64,000 nt of DNA from Bemisia tabaci (lineage: Eukaryota > Arthropoda > Insecta > Hemiptera > Aleyrodidae), in NCBI RefSeq assembly GCF_918797505.1, contig NC_092794.1, positions 28,030,218-28,094,217 of the forward strand, given 5' to 3'. The notes beneath the pieces are model-generated. The model did not search any database. It saw nothing but the letters and a program-made list of their open reading frames with translations, and had not been told where the DNA came from. This document shows, piece after piece, positions 49,701 to 61,700 of the stretch. Made by a program: the position numbers and the translations under genes. Each line of letters starts with the position of its first letter. The stretch's first letter is position 1.

Positions 49701-52700
49701 TTACTTTTTGCTCTAATCTATCATTTGAAGAAAAATTCTCTCAAAAATGTGATGTGCAGTCGATGAATATAGAATCAAAGGCCAATGATTAGGCCTAGTT
49801 GTTTAAATTATGTAGGTAGCAGAGTATAAGTAAAATTGAAGTCCTGGTGGACGCAGATGAGTAGGTTATTCGGTTTAATATGCAGACATCACGGGAACAT
49901 AGGCCTAGAGACCAACTTGGAGAACACAAAAAAAGCTAATTTCTCTGTTTCCGTTCAGTTTTAAAATTTTTCTTGTGCTCATTGCTTTTTTGTGAAATTT
50001 TGATGAAAAAATATTCATTGTTGTGCTGATTTCTTCATTCTATCTGTCAAGTTTACCTCTGTTTGCTAGCAGAAGAATTTTTCCAATTTGTCTTCTATGA
50101 AATAAACCGCAAACCAATCACAGCTTGATGCATGTTTCGTTCAGACAGAGTGTTGGTACCTAATTTTGCTAACATACCTACGTTAAATTCCAGTAAAAAA
50201 CTGATATCCTCCCTATATAGAGAAAATTTTTATCTTAGCTCAGCTTCCTGTTTTGTCCTCTTCCAAGCTTGAAGAGGTCATGTAAATCAGTCCAAAGTTT
50301 GGGCATGTGGTCGTGGTGCAAGCAATCGGATGGCTCCCTCATCAGATAACCTAACTGCATACTCAAATTTCAGGCTTGTTTACACAGCTTCTCTGAGCTT
50401 GGAGGCAGAAAAATGAAGAGGCTGCGCTGCATTGATGGTGGGTCCAATCAGACCCGACAGGCATCTGCAAAGACCTACTTGATTGATTGCGATTAGTGCC
50501 GTTTCAAACAACATAATTCTCTTTGTGCTCTAATGAACTTTTCTGCTCTATAATGGGAATATCAGTTTTTCTCTGAAAGTTATCACATGTTGGCAAAATT
50601 GCTAACACTGTGAAATGAAATGCATAGACTTTGATCTCTTAAATAAAGCTGTGCAAATAAATTTAGATTGTCTCACATAAACCCCCAGATTTTTAAAGGC
50701 TGTGTAAAAAAATTCATACTAGCACTAAAAACCAATAAGTAAGATAAAAAAAGATAAAAATAAAAATAAAACAATTGTTGGACCTGCCGTATTTTTTTTT
50801 CAAAGTTTTATTTTCTTTTTTACTTTATAGGAATGATTGTAAGCATCAATGAATTTGTTGAAAAGAGTGGTGAGAAAGTGAACATGAGAGTTGGTGTGCA
50901 CACTGGTTCAGTTCTTTGCGGCATTGTAGGTACGAAACGGTTTAAGTTTGATGTCTGGTCTAATGATGTTTCCTTTGCTAACAAAATGGAGACAACCGGA
51001 GAGCCGGGGCGGGTGCATTTATCTCAACAGACAAGGGATTTTTTAGAAGATCAATACACTTTTCAGCTTGGATCTATAATTGATGGTGAGAATAATTAAC
51101 TTTATATTGCCTATTTTATCTGTGTTTTACATTCATCGCATGTTGAAAATATCATGACACTACTCAATTTGATCGAGCATAATGGGAAAATGCTTAATGA
51201 ATAATTTTCTCTTATTTATGGGGATTCAAGGCAAGAAAGTTTTTAACTCCTTAATTTAATGAAGTGGATTTGTAATTTCCGTTACAGGCCAGAACTACGG
51301 TGCAGAGTCATTAGTGTTGAGAATTGGTTCTCCTGTTTCTGATTTTCAATCATTCTCTTGGCAGATGGTGTTATTTTTCAGTACATGCTTCGTTAGTGTG
51401 TCTATTGTAACAATATTTTACCCATTTTTTTTTGCTCTGCTACAATAATTCAATTTTCATGCACAAATGAATCTTGCATCATCTCATTCTCTGATAATTT
51501 TTGATTCTTTTGCTAGGTAATTGTGATTTTAAAAGTTGCAAACAATCAAAATGACAGCTCTTGAACCCTTCTCACCCCCATTATATCTCTGCGCCATTCC
51601 TTTTGTGCTTGTTTTTTAACTCTTGAATACATCAGATGATTTGATTCTGTCACTTAAAGTCGACATTTAAGTGCAAAAGAAAATTGGTGAAAACTAGCCA
51701 CCAGCGACGTAGTGGACTTAAATTACATAGTTAAAAACCTCCAATAGTTATTTCATGTCCTTATAGAGTGCAGTTCTTCAAATTATCCCTTTACGAGTGG
51801 AACTGGTAAACCTATTGAAATATTATCCTGATAATCTTATCTATAGGTGCCACTCCAAAAACCATGTTTAAACCTATTGTTTCAACTTTGAGCCAACATT
51901 TGAGTGCAAAGAGTTAATAAAAAGGAAAAGTCTCTAAATACTTGAGGAAATTTTTTTCTCCGTTTTTGGAATTTACTGGCTTTATAAGTTATGATAAGTA
52001 CTTTGTCAATAGGAAGAACTAGGGGGCTACGCCCCCTGGCCGCTACGCGGCCCAACCCCCTGAAGGCGCTCCGCGCCATCAATGGGCCGCTTCGCGGCCC
52101 TATTTTTACCCTCCTATCAGTGTTAGTTTTACTTTTCCCCTTAAAAATTACGATATGAGGTATACTTTAATTTTAAACTTTACTTAAAATTACTTTAAAA
52201 TTAAAAGGACGCGTTGTGGAATGACTGCTTGATGAAATATTGCAGTAAAACAATGAACAATGATAGTCAGGTAAGAGTTATGATCTCATGAGTCGGGGAT
52301 CGAACCCACATCGAGGGCATGTGGACGCATTCGACGTCTTAGACGACTTGGCCACCGCTCAGCATGAGATAGTTCACGCGAATCTTGTGTAGATAAGTGT
52401 AGAGCTGATGCGCAGGCTACACAGCTACTGCGGAACCTCCTCGACCACTGCGCATCCTCCCGCGCATAGCGGTAGCAGTCTCGGAGCATTCTGAAAATTC
52501 ACTCACTTTTATAACGTGATTGTAAAAAAACCTGGGTCCTATTTCCAAAATCTGAAGAGAGCGGGCTCATCTAGGGCCAATTACCCGTCGATTACCGCAA
52601 AAAACTTGGAAATCGGCCCGGTAGAACGCTCAAACGAACTATGACAAAAAGTATAAATTTACATTGTTTAAATGGGAGAATTCGCAACTTTACCACTTAA

Positions 52701-55700
52701 TATAAAAAAACCTGGGCCATATTTTGAAAATCTGAAAAGAGTTGGCTTATCTATAGACAATTGCCCGTCGATAGCCGCAAAAATTATAAAAATCGGCTTG
52801 GTAGAACGCTGGAACTAAGCGTTACCAGTTTCGCAAAATTAGGAGGGCTCGGAGCTTATAGTATAGATAGCATCAGTACCTACATGTTCTTAAAGTTCAG
52901 AATTTTTGAGAGACAAACTTGGGTGGTTGTTACACCTGTTGTTCTACCAGCTATTAGCTCACTCTCAGATGAATTTAAAGTGTCTTGTTCGTCCATCTAC
53001 TCAGCCCACAGATTTAAGACAAGCTATTCTGTTTCTTATTGCAAATACCTTTAAAAGCTTCAAAAAAATTCCTTGAACAGCCTTTACCTGTTTTTGTTTT
53101 CTTGTATGCTTTGTTTTTTTGCTGTTACTTTGCAGAAAATTATTTAAGCAGATGCTGTATCGAATCCTTGTGTACCAGGCACATTGATTAAATTAAAATA
53201 ATTTTTATGCTCTTCGATTTCAATTCATCGAGTATTTTTGAAATTGGAACAATTTAAAAAAAAAACAAAAGCGATTTTGTGTATTAGGAACAATTCGTCT
53301 TCCTCCAAAGAAGTTACCAAGCTTCCCTCCATCATTTTCCCTCTGAAAATCGGTACATTTCAAATCTAAAGCAAATATTTGTACTTTCACCAGTATTTGC
53401 TTCAGGGACATTACTGTTTTGAGTCATTAAAACAGACTTTTTTTCTGTATTTTTCAGGTATCCAAACCTATTTTATCTTAGAAAAGAAAGGAGTCGTAAC
53501 GCAAGAGTTGCCTCGCAGTGAGGTTGAGTCACCAGAGGCCTCCTCTAGTCAAAAATGCATCTCCTTTTCCCCTACTGATCACCACTCCTTCGAGACTCCC
53601 CTGCTTTCTGTCTCCTGCGACAGTCTCCCAGTCCCCAAAACCATAGTTCCTGCCTCAACTTATATCCTTTCTAAGCATTTGTCTTTCAAAAACATCGGTA
53701 CTGCCGAGACATGTAGTGAACTTAAAAATATACACGCACATACCAACACACGCCCATCATTTAAACAAGAAGAGTCCACCATCCAGCAGTCTCAGCACCC
53801 AGTGCTTTTTTCATCACAAAATAATTTGTCCGTTTGTAATACTCACATTCCTAGCAAAAAAGTGCAAGTTTCAACTTTGCAGTGGATTAAAGCCACCTCC
53901 GTTCCTAATAATCTTCATAAAAGAACAAACCTGAACAGTTGCATGTGTGGCTCTAGCGACCATTTTGCCGATAACCCGAAGCAACTTCCTGTCCTCTTTG
54001 GAGGATCATCAAATCGTTGGCAATATTGCAAACTAAAACTTGGAGCTCCAGGTTAGTTGTTGTTTCCTTCCAATAAATGTAATGGAGAATCACTCCGAAA
54101 GACTATTTGAATGGATCAGAATACAAGTACATATTAAAATGCATCTTTTCTCCATTCATTTAGAAAACAGACCCAAAAGTTGAAACTGTAATGGAAGAGC
54201 CAATTTAACATGTAAAACAGTCCTCTTCTGTATTTCACTAAATAGAAGGTTATCTAGCTTAGTGTCTCAATTATAACCTACATTTTAGGATTTTTTTTAA
54301 GCTTCAGAGTTGAGGAAGAACCAGCAGAATCATCAATGTTTTTTGCTAAATTTTACAATAGATTAGGAGGTTAATTTTACATTAGATTAGGAGGTTACGT
54401 ACTTGAACAAATCCATGCTGCTTGCAAGAACTCTATTAACAGTTTGTAATATGATTCTGAAACATTATTATAAATTTATTGACTTTTATCAGTTTGCACC
54501 AATAAGACAAATTTAGTAACTTTTTTTAAGAATCAGATTGAATACGACTAGGTTGCATCTGTCCTAGCATTGGGACACGAAGGTGCAATTTTGAAGAATT
54601 GTGAACAGCTAGTGTGCCATGTGCCGAGGTTTGCATGGCTCTAGATATTATTGTGTTCAATATTAACAGAAATATGTTTCAAAAGATGGAAAGGATATCA
54701 TCAGCTGAGGTAACAAAAGACATTGGTATCCAACACACTATTGTGTGGGATAACATCTTTATTATAATATATTATCCAAAGGGGGGTATCTCCGTTTATA
54801 TGTACTAAATGCAGGAAATTTTTGTTCGGGTAAATATTTTACTTCCTTTATGTTTTTCAAGATTCAGGTATCGGAATAGGATCATACTAAATTTATAGGA
54901 ACAATTTGAATCATGGAAAAACTTCCTATTTTATGTTTCGTATGTCCTCTGTTTTAGGTGACAAAGTTGAGGGGGGACTGCAATTGTCATTAACTGATAG
55001 CAATGATGAGAAGAATGAAAATATATCAGAATTGGTCACCAGAAAAGACTTAGTAAGATTATTCTCTACTTTTTTTGGTTATTTTTTACTTTTACAAGGA
55101 ATGAAAAGGTAGGTGCAAGAAGACCCTCACCTGGAAAATTACTCATTGAGAGAATGGCTCCTTAAGTTATCACCTTATGTTGAATCATAATAAAATCTTA
55201 GCGTAAAAACTCATGGTCACAAAAATGCGCACTAATTATGGTGCCTTCACAGTAGGCTGGCTGGAAAAACAATGTTTTCTTGGAATTGTTTGCGGTTATT
55301 GGATAATTTTTTATGGTATAGGTGTGAAACATTCATCCAAATCGCATCAAATTATTTTAATTTTCTGAGGTTCTAAATTGAGCATTTTCATCTTGGTTCT
55401 GTAAAATTTCACCATTTTTTTGTCAATTTTACCCGGTGATTTTTCTTGAACAGAATATTTGCTTATTGACAAGTGAAAGTACTTTAATTGAACACAAATG
55501 GAAGCTCTTCTCCGAAATTGAGTTTAATCATCTTCGAGCACTTTTTGAGGTTCCGAAATGAAATTTAAGAATTCCATTTCCTGAAAATTGCAAGCTCTCA
55601 GAAAATGTTGATTTTTTATCTGTTTTATTACAAAAAAAAAAGTGGCTAGTGTTCAACTTATTTCTGAGGATGTGTCTTAAGCTCAAAGAATAATTTTGTT

Positions 55701-58700
55701 TTCCTAAGATTATTCTGAAATTCCATTATCGACTTGCGCTAAAAGCGCTTTTCCACAATGAAATAAAAAAAAAAAGAAAGAAAGAAAGGAAAAAGCGCTT
55801 TTCCGGACAGACAGGTGCCATAAGATATGTATGCTTGCGGCTAAAAATCAGAAAATTCATTTTGGGGCTCAACTTTTAGCATAATTTTACATGGTCAGAA
55901 TAGTTTTCTGCAAAAAATTTTCCTGAAAACTCTTTTTTATACTTTAATGTACTTAGCCACTTTCGCCATTGTAATGAAATGCACTCATGACTAATCGCAG
56001 TTTTCTCTGACGGAACCGTATTTTTTTAGGACTCTCTCTGACTCTCTTGAATTTTTTCAAAATTATGTGAACGTGAAAGAAGGCCCTTTTTATCGTCTAT
56101 CTGTAAATTTCTGGAATTTTTCCAGATTTTTGGAGAATGACATAGGCGATGGAGAGTGATTATTTCAGGCTTCTCTGAAGTTCTCCCGCATTTTCTTGGA
56201 GTGACACTTAAGTAAAAGGAGTCCATCCTGACATTCTCTCTAGAACTCTCTAATATTTTCTTGGTCTCTTTGGGAGTGCTACAAAGCAAAGAAAGCAATT
56301 TTTTTTTAGAACTCTCCTGAACTCTTGCAAATTTTCTTCCACAGCAAGTAAAATGAATGTAGTTTGCACCACAATCCCTCGCAGGGCGTCTAAGAGAAGC
56401 CCCCTTTTTAGCCGTTCTGGGTGTATACAGTGCGCTCGGGAGGCTAGTGAGGTATAGAGACTGATACAACTTAAAAAACGCATGGCTATGTACACTTCTT
56501 CAAGCTCAAGTTTTCTACAGTTGAAATGTGCCAATAGATGACATCCCTATCTATCTATTTTGATCTATCATTTTTGCCCTGTAATTTAACAGTCTGACCT
56601 AAATTTTTTTCAGTCAGGTGATAACAGTAGAGTGGAAACATCGCCAAGAATGGATGACCAACTAAGCATGTGCCAATCATCAAATAGCCGTAAAGATTCT
56701 GGAATCAGAAGTAACAGTCGTAGAAGTAGCATTTTACAACATGTAAGTACTTAATGTGGTAAATAAATACTACCTGAATCCTTAGAAAACAGAGTTGATA
56801 TTATTCTATGGATCATTAGACTGTGTGATACATTAAGCACCGTAGCACAAGTTTTTTTATGGAAATTTCAGGTAGAACAAAGTGTACCCAACATAAATGT
56901 CAAAATTCATCTCATTGGTGAGACATTATTGTTCTCTGGTTTTGCCAGTTTGAATCTTCTGCTTGCCAACCAACCAAAGTCTACTTGTCATACAACCACA
57001 CTACTAATTATAAAATCAATTTTAGTACGTTTAGATTTTAAGTAAAATTCTCATCATGTTGAATTTCGTGTGGAACCAAACTCTAGTCATTTGCTGTACA
57101 AATAAGTGTTTTTTAATGGCTGAGTCAGCCTGTGTTGAGATTAGTTTTTCAGCAACCTGCAAGTCTGAATCTACCCAGATAACAATTTCAACGTTGACAA
57201 CAACGTAGAATTCCACGTTTCTCGTGAAACCTTCCACGTGGAAAGCATCGTGCACCGGAACGTGTAATTCTACGTGGATGTCCATGTATTAAGTACCGTT
57301 TCCGGAACGTTCCCGTGTAAACGTTGTCAGCAACAACGTTTACAGGAATGTTTCAGTGTCCACGTGGCAGGAACATTGCAGTGTCTACATTGCAGGGACG
57401 TGGCAGTGACTACATTGCACGAACGTGCAGTAACATTAGAATCCATTTTATTTGCAAAACATAGTGTGGCATTCATTTTTGGGCTTTTCACAGTTTGTGC
57501 GTCTCTTTCCCTCCTAACGTGTTTATGATTATTAGAAAATTTTGTTAGTTATCTACTTATTTGCGATAAATGACGATTAATTAAAATACCATCATTCACT
57601 TCACAGGCACGACTTTCATTTAGTTAGGTGTACGTACTAGAGGAGGAATAAGCACTTTCAGTTTTAGAGTAGAACATCAGGTCTACAGGTTAAAATTGTG
57701 GACATTGACTTGAGAATATAGAATTAGAAACAGACAAGTATGTGCAAACCAGATGATTAACAAACTTTTATGTATGTAAAACACGGAGGTATAAGTATCA
57801 CTTCAAGCACAACATTAAACTGCGAAAATCACTTGGTATGCCAATATCAAGATAACAATGGTGGACACTCTCGAACAGTTGCAACCCTTCCTGATCAGAC
57901 TGATTCCAGGAACTTGGTTGGTGCCGACATGGGCTGCTCATGCGCTGTAGACTTTTTGAGTAATCTGCGCCGCGAAATGCAGCGCCACCTATTGGGCGCA
58001 CCTGGCCTGTGTCCTGCCTGTGCTGCCTTTTCTAGTACAACGTGTTTTGGACTATGTTGAATTCTACGTCTCGGAAACGTAGGCAGCGAAACGGCGAAAG
58101 TGCGATTTTAACTTTTTAGGTTAGGTTTACAGAGCAACGTTCCTTTCCACGCTCCTGTTACATCGCCAGTGAGACGTCTTCGGAGCAACCCATGTTGATT
58201 ACAATGTAGAAATTGTATACGTTCCCGGAATGTTTCAAGGTCTACGTTGATTTCCACGTTGCTGAAACGTTCGATGTTATCTGGATACTGATTCTAATAT
58301 CATTTAAATTAAATTAAATAACAATTTTAATACAATTCAATTTAATTCAATTGAAACTTCTTAATTCCAGGCTCAGTTTGGACTTTTTTACATGTTTTAA
58401 GTGCTCTACATGAAATTTCAGGAGGAAGCATATTTTGTCGTACCCTTACCCTTTCTCGTTGTGCCACAAGCACTTCATACAAAAAAGTTTGCAAACCTTG
58501 TTTCATCAGAGATGAGCATAGCCTCATTGCCTCAATACCTAGTGCATTGCCTTAAACGTTGCCCAAGGGCGGTTCATGCGAAATGCATCAGATGCACTCT
58601 CACTTGGTTCCAGTTTCAATCCGTTAACATTGCAAACTTGGGCAGTACATTTTCCGTCCAGGGGTGCAGAATCTTCCAAGCCTCCACATTTTTATGCATC

Positions 58701-61700
58701 CGCCAGCTGGCTTTACACATTTTTCCCATCAGTTTACCACAAAATTTCCCCCCAACCTGAAAAAGATGACGTTTTTCTTCTGTTTTCCCTTGTTTTACGA
58801 CTTTTAGCCCCTCAAAATGTTCCCTCTCTCCACATTTCTGGGGCTTCTCCACATTTTTAGGGCTTTTCCACATTTTCACACGCCTGCCAGAGCGCGCGAT
58901 GGGACACTTTCAGGACCCCTTGTTCCATCCCTTCAAAATTTATCAGAGAGGGCAACAATGCCCATTTATCTGTTGGTTTTTAAATGCAACTTGTCTTTAA
59001 AATTATTTTTCCTCAAAAAATTTGCAATTTGCTAAATTTTTGGTGTTTTAAATTGCAGGGTCATAACTTTCCCTTTACTTCTTCCTCTCCTAATAACGCA
59101 TCTGCATTCTTCAAAGTGTTCCTTGTCCTCTGATTTCATTAAAATGTAAACGTAAATATGAAGCATTTTCATGAAAATGGCTCTACATTTTTACTATTAA
59201 TGAAGAGTTGCATGGATGAAACTAATTCCTTAATATTTTCCAGATATTCGCAACTCCGTCCAGTGAGTGCCAACGAGTTAGCGGTTATTACACTTCAAGT
59301 CAGTCCTCTTTGAACCTTGGTAATGTTTTACCTTTCATCTTGTTTATTTTAAGAAAAACTCTATTGGTTAAGAATTCTGTCCGTAGTTATGGGCCTCCCT
59401 CATAATTCGTGCACAAATAAGCAGATTCTTCCTCCATTCAAACAAACAAGCAAGAAAAAAAAGAAAAAAAAAGTATTTAATATTTTCCAATTTCTCTATC
59501 TAATTTCAAATGCTCCTATGCGCATTTATGCTAATCGAAAGAAGGTCATAAAAATGGGTTGTATGGAACAGGAACTCATCAGTCTAATGTTAGGAGCGTG
59601 ACATGGATAAGAGCTTATTTAGAAACCAAAGATATTTTGAAGCCCTCCCATTCAACACTCAGAAAAGATGCAAATCCGTAAAAGTGAGGTCCAATGAGAT
59701 TTATTATGAAGATTGTAGACTATGGCTGTGGGAAAAAAGCATATTATTCAAGCAGTGTGGAAAACAACAGTGAAAACTGATGAAAATTGTCACAGAATGT
59801 GATATGCTTAAAGACCGGATCATACTTACTAAACCATCTGCAATACGTACTTGTATAATGCTTATCAAGTGCAACACTTTCTGGGGGGGGGAGGGAGGTA
59901 AAGAGGGATATAGATAAAGGCCGTTTTCGGGCCCACCTTGAATTTCCTCAGCTTTGCAATTTTTCACTTATGAAAGATCTACTTATTGTAGAATGCATCA
60001 TGATTTGGTCTGTCATGTCACCATGTATGCCTGTCATTATGTCTCTTGATAGAATAAATAAGCTCTGCTAGCTATCAACTGTTTTCAGGATGCAACGCAA
60101 GAAAACTTCATATGGGTTCTTTATTTCTAGGGGTCTGCGAAGCGCGAGGTCAGAAAAAGCGAAGCAAAGCAAAAATTTCGCGGTAATTCAAATTTTCGCG
60201 CTCTTTTGGAATCAATGCCAAATGCCGATGATTGATGGATGATTCTCCGCGTAAACCGGTTCTTTGCGCATGCGCTTGCGGCCGCTCCGCGTTAAGGCCT
60301 CGATAGACGATGAAATTCCCGAAACAATTCCGATCAAAGTAGCATCGAAGTGTTGAGAGTCATTAGTCTTAAACTCATTAATTTGCTTCATTTTAAAATG
60401 AAAACTGGGCAGAAATGTTTCCTGTAGCAGGAAATGATGAATGGTGGCACTCTGTTCTGATCTTACTTTGAACAAAAAAGTGCGGCCCGTCAAAATTTGA
60501 TGGTAGATGGTGACCACCAGTCATCAGCATGTCTACTTTGATCGGAATTGGTTCGTAATTTGATCGTCTATCCGGGGATAGCCCCGGATCCTGATTTGTC
60601 GACGATTTCTCCCCATTTTGGACCACCGTGCGACCAAAATTTTTGAAACTGAACACGGTTAAATGCTTGGGGGCCCAATAAGAACATTTACAGCCCAAAC
60701 CCATCAAAGGTGTAACTTTTTTGTCCATTTTTCCCGTCTTTTCGCTGTAGAAATGGTGTCCAGAATGATGGCAATTTGGCAACTTTTCCCCCTCATTTCT
60801 CAGAAACCGTGCGTATAATCAAGCTAAAATTTTAACCTCGAGTTTTAGGATATCATAAGGTATCGTTTGGGCCTGGTTTTAAAAAAATCCCCGCTGGCCC
60901 AAATTGTGCCAAAAAACAGTCGTTTTAGGCGTTGCTCTTAAAAAAAAAAATCCTAGATCTGCTGGCATCTCAATAAAAATTCATTCTTAAAATTTAAGGG
61001 AAGAGGAGGAAAATTTGATGAATGCATTGTTCACGTATTTTCCCGTGTTAAATGAAGTTTACCACCGCCGCACGCTGAGTCGCGACTCGCTGGAGTAACC
61101 GCAACGAAATTCCGCGGGTTGCATCCAGCGTATTTGAAGGGGTTTTTTTTGTCCAGTTGCTTCGCAAATTGCGAAGGGAAGTGCGAAGCGAAGCGACGCC
61201 TTCGCTTTGAAAATCGCCGCTTCGCGGACCCCTATTTATTTCATTAAAAACGCTAATTATATTTTTTGTATGACCACTGATTTGTGTTGTATCACCATCA
61301 AAAACCTTTCTCTTATCATTTTCAGGTTACGAGAGATCAGGGAAATTACCTCCACCGGAGGCTGTCAGTGAGCATTTTGGGGTATGTTTTCAACACATTA
61401 GGAAGCAGTCAGATTTGCAACTCATCAGATGTGTTCAGGTTAGTTAAAGCAATGATACTAATGCTCTATCTATCGATGTAGGCCTAAGTTAGCTTAGCTG
61501 AAAAATAAATAAATTATAACACTTTTTTCCCTGAAGTCTGTTAGCACCTTGAAATTCTGTATGGTCTGAGGAGAATAGGTAATAGTAGTAGGTGAACTTA
61601 TGAGGGCTCTTCAGAAAGTAAGTTTCCATTTTTTATTTCTTAAGATCAGCCAAAGCCAAAGAAGTTTGAAGCCCTCGCTACAAAGTATTTATAGCTATCT

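Noticed and set aside
51286..51297. Possible 12-base microexon in cyclase intron 5
   Set aside because: It has a good acceptor and would keep phase, adding three residues, but its donor GTGCAG is weak and exon 5 joins exon 6 in frame without it, giving a normal end of C1a.
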